Origin: Ruminococcus sp. UBA4383
GTDB taxonomy: Bacteria > Bacillota > Clostridia > Oscillospirales > Ruminococcaceae
Direction: 5' to 3'
Assembly (NCBI GenBank): GCA_002389995.1
Contig: DGRR01000224.1
Span: forward strand, 1 to 6,696
DNA: 6,696 bases
Positions 1 through 5,400 of this stretch are shown here, one piece after another; position 1 is the first letter of the stretch; each line of letters begins with the position of its first letter. Made by a program: the position numbers and the translations under genes. The notes beneath the pieces are model-generated. The model saw only the letters and a list, made by a program, of their open reading frames with translations. It searched no databases and had not been told where the DNA came from.

Positions 1-59
1 TCGACTATGAACCCGATACGGAATATTTTCATACTGCGATTCTTTGTGAAATTATTTAA
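1..59 (+). CDS. 3' end of an upstream phage structural protein (partial)
   Basis: Only the last 18 codons are present, read in the third frame from base 3 to a TAA at 57-59: DYEPDTEYFHTAILCEII. The acidic-aromatic strand-like ending, and its place just before a gp10-like gene, fit a small head-tail connector, tail terminator or minor capsid protein. Too little is visible to choose among these. The first frame is also open to a TGA at 97-99, but its composition (Arg/Phe-rich, no ribosome site for the next gene in phase) looks non-coding. The call of a coding tail end is moderate; the function is a guess from gene order. Confidence 0.55.
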   Translation, partial: DYEPDTEYFHTAILCEII

Positions 60-97
60 AAAAGGTGTTTGGGCGCAAATTGTCCACCATTCTAAAT

Positions 98-104
98 GAG
101 GTGA
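98..104 (+). promoter_or_regulatory. ribosome binding site of the gp10-like gene
   Basis: GAGGTGA lies 4 bases before the ATG at 109 (8 bases from GAGG). It fixes this ATG as the start and separates the gene from the upstream one, which ended 49 bases earlier. Confidence 0.75.
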
Positions 105-108
105 TTTA

Positions 109-525
109 ATGGGCTTTAAAATTGACGGACTTCTTAAATTATCAGATGATTTATATAATCTTGCAAAAAGTGTTGACGGTGAACTTGTACAGGATATGCT
201 TGATGCAGGTGCGGAAGTGACCGTTGACGAATGGAAAAAAGCTATCACAGATGCAGGACACATTGAAACAGGCTCAATGCATGACAGCGTTGCCGCAAAA
301 ATCCCGAAAAAAAATCCTAATGCCCGTGAAATTTATCCGCAGGGTACGGATAAAAACGGCGTGAGAAATGCTCATAAAGCCTATATTCTGAATTACGGCA
401 CAAGTAAAACGGAAAAAATCGCAGGCGATGAGTTTATATCAAAAATCTATCAGGAACTTGACCAAAAGGTCTATGATGCAGAAATGAAAGTCTATGACGA
501 AGAATTAAAGAAAAGAGGTCTTTAA
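109..525 (+). CDS. HK97 gp10-like tail completion / head-tail joining protein
   Basis: A 138-residue protein with the pattern of the HK97 gp10-like family: an N-terminal 'GFKIDGL' strand followed by a helix rich in Leu and acidic residues (about 5-45), an ETGSMHDSV motif at 53-61 (family form: TG-x-L/M-x-x-S-I/V), KAYILNYGTSK at 90-100, and GDEFISK at 106-112 before a charged C-terminal helix. Family members act at the neck or at the head-proximal end of the tail in siphoviruses. The next gene starts 3 bases after its stop, so the two are probably translationally coupled. The 138-residue length is normal for the family. The family call rests on motif recognition, not a search; the exact structural role (neck versus tail completion) is inferred from gene order. 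Confidence 0.8.
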   Translation: MGFKIDGLLKLSDDLYNLAKSVDGELVQDMLDAGAEVTVDEWKKAITDAGHIETGSMHDSVAAKIPKKNPNAREIYPQGTDKNGVRNAHKAYILNYGTSKTEKIAGDEFISKIYQELDQKVYDAEMKVYDEELKKRGL

Positions 526-528
526 ACT

Positions 529-1152
529 ATGGCAAAAATCGGTCTTAAATGCCCCGTTGCTGCTCCCATTACAGCGGAAAATTCGGGCGCAGCTCCTACA
601 TATGGCACAGGTTTTATAATCGGTCGTGCTGTTGCCGCAAACAAGAATATCACTTCAAACGATAATCCCCTTTATGGTGATGACGCTATTGCCGAAATGG
701 ATACAAGTTTTTCAAACGGTACTCTGGAACTCAATGTTACCGATTTCGGAACAGACAGCACTGACAGCCTTGAAATTCAGGCATCGCTGCTCGGTCATAC
801 TATCATCGAGGAGGGTGAAAGTCCGAATACTATAAAGGTTCTGCGTAAAAAATCAGGCGATGTCGCTCCTTATCTCGGTCTTGGATATTATAAGACCAAA
901 AAATTAAACGGTGTGCTTATGTACGAAGCTACGCTCTTTTACAAGATACAGTTTCAGCTTCCGTCTGAAAATTCCAACACCAAAGGCGAAAATATCGAGT
1001 GGCAGACACCTTCAATTACAGGTCGTATTATGGCACTTCCCGATTTTGACGGAAATTATGAGGAAACTGCCATTTTCAGCACCGAAGCCGCCTGCCGTAC
1101 ATGGCTTTTCGGAAAACTCAATTATACAGAAAATTCAAGTGCAGGAGGTTGA
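529..1152 (+). CDS. major tail tube protein, phi13 / TTP type
   Basis: A 207-residue protein resembling the phi13-family major tail proteins of Gram-positive siphophages. The visible signs are an N-terminal 'AKIGLKCPVAAPI' strand, a NPLYGDDAIAE loop at about 46-56 followed by an alternating strand (SNGTLELNVTDF, 62-73), and a central LGLGYYK strand near 117-123 leading to a beta-rich second half with YEATLFYKIQFQLP. Such proteins form hexameric rings that stack into the tail tube around the tape measure. There is no extra Ig-like C-terminal domain; the protein ends in a short Ser/Gly tail. AAGAGG at 513-518, inside the end of the previous gene, serves as its ribosome site. Its position, between a gp10-like gene and the tail chaperones, is the expected one. 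Confidence 0.85.
   Translation: MAKIGLKCPVAAPITAENSGAAPTYGTGFIIGRAVAANKNITSNDNPLYGDDAIAEMDTSFSNGTLELNVTDFGTDSTDSLEIQASLLGHTIIEEGESPNTIKVLRKKSGDVAPYLGLGYYKTKKLNGVLMYEATLFYKIQFQLPSENSNTKGENIEWQTPSITGRIMALPDFDGNYEETAIFSTEAACRTWLFGKLNYTENSSAGG
1143..1148 (+). promoter_or_regulatory. ribosome binding site that fixes the GTG start of the tail chaperone
   Basis: A full AGGAGG lies in the last codons of the tail tube gene, 9 bases before GTG at 1158. An in-frame ATG exists upstream at 1101, but it lies deep inside the tail tube gene, has no such site, and would add 19 basic residues unlike the family. The GTG is therefore the better start. Confidence 0.8.
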
Positions 1153-1157
1153 TTTCC

Positions 1158-1568
1158 GTGAAAAAATATACTGTTGAAATCGGAGGAACTGAGTTTGAAA
1201 TCTGCTACAATACAAAAGCAATGACCGAACTCGAAAAAATCTGCGATAACCTTTCAAATATCGGTGAATGGCTTAACGATTCCGGAACTGACAGCGAGAA
1301 ATTCAAAAAACTCTGCAACGTCATCACAATTCTGATTAATGGCGCAGTTTTCAGGCATAATGCGGAAATTGTCCTCGGTCTTGCGGAGGGCGAGAAAAAG
1401 CCGTTCATTGAATATGATGACCTTATGTGCATTATCACTCCTGCGGAAGCACTTAAAGCAGCCGAAAATGTTTTTAAGTGTATCGGCGAAAGTGTAAGCT
1501 TTAAAGCCCCTGACGGTGAAGAAACTGACCCCGACTTACTCGAAACTGAAAGCGAAAAAAAAGACTGA
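1158..1568 (+). CDS. tail assembly chaperone, short (gpG-like) product
   Basis: With the GTG start at 1158 the product is 136 residues. It opens with a beta strand pair (KKYTVEIGGTEFEICYNTKAM) and continues with a helical region (TELEKICDNLSNIGEWL), a pattern I know from tail chaperones of Firmicutes siphophages. It contains 'EYDDLMCIITPAEALKAAENVF' in two adjoining stretches near 91-112 and ends in a very acidic tail (about 117-136). The acidic tail and its position between tube and tape measure genes fit the gpG role: coating and keeping the tape measure soluble until tube protein replaces it. The gene starts 5 bases after the tube gene stops. Normal termination is at TGA 1566-1568, four bases after a slippery A8 run that can redirect ribosomes into the -1 frame. 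No catalytic motif is expected. Confidence is high from context and frameshift architecture, lower from sequence family alone. Confidence 0.8.
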   Translation: MKKYTVEIGGTEFEICYNTKAMTELEKICDNLSNIGEWLNDSGTDSEKFKKLCNVITILINGAVFRHNAEIVLGLAEGEKKPFIEYDDLMCIITPAEALKAAENVFKCIGESVSFKAPDGEETDPDLLETESEKKD

Positions 1569-1705
1569 AAGAACGGAATCTTTTGTCTGAAATAAAGTCC
1601 TGCGGTTTTGCCGTCGGTATGAATTACAAGGAAATTCTCCTGCATACCTACGGCGAAATCATGGATATGTGGGTTTTGCAGAATTACAGAAAATCAAAAA
1701 AATAA
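1158..1705 (+). CDS. tail assembly chaperone, -1 frameshift (gpGT-like) product
   Basis: If ribosomes slip back one base on the A run at 1556-1562, reading continues in the -1 frame from base 1562 for 47 codons to TAA at 1703-1705. The fusion is about 182 residues. The added part begins RLKERNLLSEIKSCGFAVG and contains YKEILLHTYGEIMDMW, which resembles the T-domain of tail chaperones (a short helical region with Tyr, His and Trp) and has normal codon use. This stretch has no ribosome site or plausible start of its own, so a frameshift is the simplest way to express it. In well-studied siphophages the minor G-T fusion recruits tail tube protein to the tape measure. The frame and stop are read directly; slippage itself is inferred. 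Confidence 0.75.
1556..1562 (+). other. -1 ribosomal frameshift slippery heptamer (A AAA AAA)
   Basis: In the zero frame the codons are gaA|AAA|AAA|GAC|TGA, so the heptamer has the X-XXY-YYZ form needed for tandem slippage into -1. The A run extends over 1555-1562. It lies one codon before the zero-frame stop, and the -1 frame downstream is open for 47 codons with tail-chaperone-like content. Confidence 0.75.
1562..1588 (+). other. possible stimulatory hairpin after the slippery site
   Basis: AAAGA (1568-1572) can pair with TCTTT (1579-1583) around the loop ACGGAA. It can be extended by a G-U pair and GAC (1563-1565) with GTC (1585-1587) past one bulged base. The core stem starts 5 bases after the heptamer, a usual spacing, but it is AU-rich and may add little. 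Confidence 0.35.
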
Positions 1706-1723
1706 CCGCCCTTGTCGGACGGT
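1697..1723 (-). terminator. intrinsic terminator of hicAB
   Basis: On the - strand, ACCGUCC pairs with GGGCGGU (7 bp with one G-U pair) around the loop GACAA and is followed directly by UAUUUUUUU. It lies 7 bases after the hicB stop. On the + strand the same hairpin has a C-A mismatch and no U-tract after it, so it should stop only - strand transcription. The U-tract is the complement of the last Lys codons and TAA of the frameshifted chaperone. Confidence 0.8.
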
Positions 1724-1730
1724 CTGAAAA

Positions 1731-2129
1731 TTATTTGAGATTAAGTTTTGAGATAAGTGCCTCCTGTAAAGTTTGTGAGAAATTTATGCCTGCATATTCA
1801 GCCTTGGCATTTATCCATGATGGAATTGAAAGTGTTTTCTTGACAAATTTTTTATGCTGTTTTTCACGGAATGGCGGCATATAGACTTCAATGAGCATTA
1901 CAGACTGATTTTCATTTACTTCAATCTGATTGAACGGTGTAGGTTCAGGAATTTCTTCATTGTCCTCTTCCATGCCATAAAGATGAAGAAGAAGTGCTTC
2001 TTTTGCATTTTTAAAAGCCTGTTCAATTGTTTCACCGCAAGGCAGACAGCCTTCTAAATCAGGAAATTCAATCGCTATTCCGTTTTCACACATTTCAAAA
2101 ATTGCAGGGAAAATATACGTATCTTTCAT
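1731..2129 (-). CDS. hicB: HicB family antitoxin
   Basis: A 132-residue protein with both parts of a long HicB antitoxin. The N-terminal half has the partial RNase H-like HicB fold: YIFPAIFE (5-12), then the signature FPDLEGC (22-28), GETIEQAFKNAKEALLLHL (32-50) and IPEP in the mid-60s. The C-terminal part, from about residue 96, reads VKKTLSIPSWINAKAEYAG then INFSQTLQEAL, the short DNA-binding region seen in HicB proteins that repress their own promoter. HicB binds and blocks the HicA toxin. I chose the ATG at 2129 because AAAGGAG ends 8 bases upstream; a TTG six codons earlier sits upstream of that ribosome site. It is second in the operon, 33 bases after hicA. It converges with the chaperone gene, the two stops being 25 bases apart. 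No truncation is seen, so it looks functional. Confidence 0.92.
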   Translation of the reverse strand: MKDTYIFPAIFEMCENGIAIEFPDLEGCLPCGETIEQAFKNAKEALLLHLYGMEEDNEEIPEPTPFNQIEVNENQSVMLIEVYMPPFREKQHKKFVKKTLSIPSWINAKAEYAGINFSQTLQEALISKLNLK

Positions 2130-2137
2130 AAAAATTA

Positions 2138-2145
2138 CTCCTTTC
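2138..2145 (-). promoter_or_regulatory. ribosome binding site of hicB
   Basis: Reads GAAAGGAG on the - strand, with 8 bases to the ATG at 2129. It is stronger than the hicA site, which pairs with a TTG start, so antitoxin translation should exceed toxin translation. Confidence 0.8.
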
Positions 2146-2162
2146 AACCCTTTCGGGCGGGA

Positions 2163-2360
2163 TCATAAAATTTTGACCCCTGATTGTCTTTCAATGCTTT
2201 TTACGGTTGGATATGGTACATCTTTTACGGGGTGAGTTACTGTAACTCTGCCTTTTTTAGTAGGGTGTTTGAATTGGTGGTGGTCGCCTACACAGTTCAC
2301 TTCATACCAACCGTCTTGTTTCAGCTTTTGCAGGATTTCTCTTGAAGAAACACTTCTCAA
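2163..2360 (-). CDS. hicA: HicA family mRNA interferase toxin
   Basis: A 65-residue double-stranded-RNA-binding-fold toxin of the HicA (YcfA) family: SSREILQKLKQDGWY (5-19), then the signature GDHHQFKHP (25-33), with the catalytic His at 27 or 28, and GRVTVTHPVKDVP near 37-49. HicA cleaves mRNA and halts growth when freed from HicB. The serine often seen before the His pair is Asp here; I regard this as an accepted variant, so the toxin looks active. Start choice: TTG at 2360 has GAGG 8 bases upstream, matching the spacing of hicB. A GTG at 2369 (three residues longer) overlaps the ribosome site and would lie only about 5 bases from the predicted transcript start. It is first in a two-gene operon, toxin before antitoxin as usual for hicAB, on the strand opposite to all the phage tail genes. 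Confidence 0.92.
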   Translation of the reverse strand: MRSVSSREILQKLKQDGWYEVNCVGDHHQFKHPTKKGRVTVTHPVKDVPYPTVKSIERQSGVKIL

Positions 2361-2366
2361 TTTTCT

Positions 2367-2374
2367 CACCTCTT
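2367..2374 (-). promoter_or_regulatory. ribosome binding site that decides the hicA TTG start
   Basis: Reads AAGAGGTG on the - strand. GAGG lies 8 bases before TTG at 2360. It sits almost at the predicted transcription start, giving a leader of only about 14 bases. Confidence 0.7.
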
Positions 2375-2380
2375 GTATAT

Positions 2381-2409
2381 ATTATAACACGTAATTTGTT
2401 ACGTGTCAA
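2381..2409 (-). promoter_or_regulatory. hicAB promoter, perfect consensus
   Basis: On the - strand, TTGACA (complement of 2404-2409) and TATAAT (complement of 2381-2386) are separated by exactly 17 bases. Both hexamers match the housekeeping sigma consensus in full. Upstream of the -35, the complement of about 2410-2450 is almost pure A/T with several A and T tracts, which could act as an UP element. Transcription should start near 2373-2374. Confidence 0.9.
2387..2406 (-). promoter_or_regulatory. probable HicB operator (inverted repeat in the promoter spacer)
   Basis: ACACGTAA and TTACGTGT are perfect 8-bp inverted arms separated by 4 bases. The dyad fills the promoter spacer and enters the -35 hexamer, so a protein bound here would block RNA polymerase. 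HicB-type antitoxins commonly repress their own operon through such dyads; binding by this HicB is inferred. Confidence 0.75.
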
Positions 2410-2420
2410 GTGTTTTTTCA

Positions 2421-2439
2421 AAATTTTTCAGAAAAATTT
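2421..2439. repeat. AT-only-stem inverted repeat upstream of the tape measure gene
   Basis: AAATTTTTC and GAAAAATTT are perfect 9-bp arms around one central A. On the + strand it is followed by T6 at 2443-2448. It lies between the hicAB promoter and the tape measure start. It may be part of the A/T-rich upstream element of the hicAB promoter or a weak RNA hairpin; I cannot tell which. Confidence 0.4.
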
Positions 2440-2462
2440 ATATTTTTTAGGACGGTGAAAGA

Positions 2463-5400
2463 ATGTCGGAACGAGTATTAAAAACACGTTTATCCCTTGA
2501 CGGTGAAAAGCAGTTCAAGCAAGGTTTAAAGTCTGTAAACAGCGAATTGTCCGTCCTGAAATCGGAATATAAAACCCTTATGACAGCTTTTGATGCAGGT
2601 GACAAAAGCATTGAAACTATCACAAAACTACATGAAAATCTCGCTGCTCAGGTTGCCGCAAATCAAAGTAAAGTTGACGGGCTGAAAGATGCTGTAAATA
2701 CTTCAAGTGAAGCTTTTGAAAGTGCAAAACAAAAGCTTGCTGATGCTCGAAGTAAATATGAAGAAATAGCCGCTGCGCAAGGTAAAAATTCTGATGCCGC
2801 AAAAGAAGCCGAAAAGGAAATGCGAAAGGCTGAAAATGCTGTAAAATCCGCAGGAAATCAGTATGACGATTACAGAAAACAGCTTGCATATGCTGAATCT
2901 GCACTTGCATCAAGCAATCAGGCACTTGAACGCTTTGAACGCACTCAGAACGGTGAAATAAGTGCTTTACAAAAACTTGGTGATGCTTTTAAGTCTCTTG
3001 GTGAACAAATTGGAAATCTGACGAAAAAAGCCGTAGAATTAAACTTTAAAGCCGCTGAAACATCTGCAAAGGCTTTTGTTGAAGTCACTGAAACAGGCTT
3101 TAAAGCAGGTCTGAAAGCCGTTGAAACGTATGCAAAAACATTCGCAAAAGCCGCTGAAACTGTCGGAAAATTCGCCTTTTCGGTAGGCTCTGACTTTGAG
3201 GCTCAGATGTCTACTGTTGCATCAATTTCAGGCGCAACAGGTGAGGAACTTGACAGACTGTCCGCAAAAGCCTCGGAAATGGGCGCAACTACTTCATTTT
3301 CAGCAACAGAATCCGCTAAAGCCCTTGAATATATGGCTATGGCAGGCTGGAAAACTCAGGACATGGAAAACGGCTTGCAGGGAATTGTATATCTCGCTCA
3401 GGCAAGCGGTGAGGAACTTGCGACAGTTTCGGATATTGTCACGGATTCAATGACCGCTTTCGGAATGTCTGCCGATCAGTCGGAATATTTCGCAAACGTC
3501 CTCGCAAAAACAGCCTCCAATGCAAATACCAATGTCGGCATGATGGGCGAAACGTTTCAGTATGTCGCTCCTCTCGCAGGTGCGCTCGGATATTCGATTG
3601 AAGATATGTCCGCAGCTATTGGACTTATGGCAAATGCAGGCATAAAAGGCTCAATGTCAGGTACTGCGCTCCGAAACATCATCACAAACCTTGCAACTCC
3701 GACAGATGATGTCGCAGAAGCTATGGCAACTCTCGGAATCGCCCTCACAAATGAGGACGGAACGATGAAGTCTTTCCGTGAAACTCTTGACAGTATGCGT
3801 GCAGGTTTCGCAAATCTTTCCGAAGTCGAAAAGGCGCAGTATGCAAGCACTATCGCAGGGCAGCGAGGTATGTCGGGACTGCTTGCAATTGTCAATTCCT
3901 CCGATGAAGATTTCATGAAGCTTACAAAAGCTATACATAAATGTGGCGATGCAGCGGAAGAAATGTCAAAAATCCGCCTTGACAACTTAGCAGGCGATAT
4001 TACACTTTTCAAATCAGCTCTCGAAGGCGCAGGAAAGAAAATTTATGACGAAATTTCTGAAAATCTGAGAGATATAGTGAAGGACGGCAATAAAATTATT
4101 GATTCTTTCAATGAAAGCGGCATACATTCTGCACTCGACAAATTAAAGGAGATTTTCAATAAAAATCTTACCGAAATCGAAAAGAATTTTTCAAGAATCG
4201 CTCCTCAGATTATCGGACCGTTTAACAAAATCATTATGACAGGTGCGGAAATGCTTGTTTCTGCTATGCCGCTGATTACTCAGAAAATTATTCCTGCGCT
4301 GATTACAGGCACGAAAACGCTTGTCCTTGACTTTGTGGATATGCTACCGAAATTTTCAGCTCAACTTACATTCGGTGCAGTAACTTTATTCAATGGCATT
4401 TTTGACGGTTTAAATGAAGTCACTGAAAAACTTATAAAATATTTGCCTGTTATAATAGGTAATTTTTCTGACAAGTTTATGCTGAGTGCCCCACGAATGT
4501 TCGATAAATCGCTTGAATTTTTTGCGAATATCGGGGAAGCCCTCGCAGTTGCCGCAGGTCAGATTATACCGAAAATTCCGCAGATTATTTCAAGACTGGT
4601 AAAAACGCTCACTTCAAAGGAAAATATTCAGCGTTTCAAAAATGTCGGAAAAGAATTTATCATCAATCTTGCAAGCGGATTTTCTGGCGATAATTCGGCA
4701 TTTAAAACTGTTACTGCGAATATCACAAAAGGCTTTTCAAATATTTTCGGAGCATTTGAAAACATTGATTTCAGCAGATTATCAGAATCTTTCGGCAATA
4801 TTCTTGACAGTCTTACCCCGATAATCGAAAAAATCGGCGGTCTGTTTGAATGGCTTTCGGAAAATGTTCTCGCTCCGTTTATCGAATGGGCAGGAAATGA
4901 CATTCTCCCGAACCTTTTTGACGGATTAACCGCAGCAGTTGACCTTTTAAGCGGTGCGCTTGATTTCCTGAAAACTCCTGCACTTGCGGTCTGGGAAGAA
5001 TTTTTACAGCCTTTGCTTGGCTATACGGGAGACATTGTTGCAGGCACAATTGACTTGATTTCAGGGGCTTTTCAGGGATTGTCAGATACTTTCAGCGGTG
5101 TTGACTGGGACGGCTACTGGCTTGACTTTGAGAATTTCGGTGATAACTGGATTTCAGGTGCAGAGGATATAAGTGACAGCCTTTTAAATGCCGAAGAAGA
5201 TATTAATGACTTCTTTAACACTTCCGAATTTGGCGAATCGTGGAATAATTTCTGGCAGGGTGTCGGTGAAAAAGTTGCCGATGTCGTTGCCGCTATAAAA
5301 AATAAAATCAATGAAACAAAGGAAAAATTTGACAATTTTAAAGCCTTTGTATCTGACTGTTTCAGAACCGTTAAAGATGATTTTGAAAGCCTTAAAAGTA

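Noticed and set aside
64..88. Possible hairpin between the first two genes (GGTGTTTG with CAAA...CACC)
   Set aside because: The stem needs a 5-base bulge, has no T-run after it, and could arise by chance in 50 bases of non-coding DNA.
1101..1157. Longer chaperone reading frame starting at ATG 1101
   Set aside because: The extra 19 residues lie inside the tail tube gene, are basic and unlike the family, and the only strong ribosome site (1143-1148) serves GTG 1158.
1205..1645. 146-residue open frame on the - strand opposite the chaperone
   Set aside because: Ser/Leu-rich shadow of a coding gene; no ribosome site, no recognisable motif, and it would cross the frameshift region.
1669..1884. 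71-residue + strand frame crossing the chaperone end and hicB
   Set aside because: It runs through the hicAB terminator hairpin and antisense to hicB; no ribosome site precedes it.
2397..2462. Possible + strand promoter for the tape measure gene
   Set aside because: The block is AT-rich, so TTGTTA- and TATATT-like hexamers occur, but no pair has 16-18 base spacing with a good -10.
2484..2489. ACACGT half-site of the hicAB operator inside the tape measure start
   Set aside because: A 6-base match is expected by chance a few times in this window, and no second arm is present.
3557..4012. 151-residue open frame on the - strand opposite the tape measure core
   Set aside because: It mirrors a conserved, clearly coding + strand domain and has low-complexity Ser/Ala content with no start signal.
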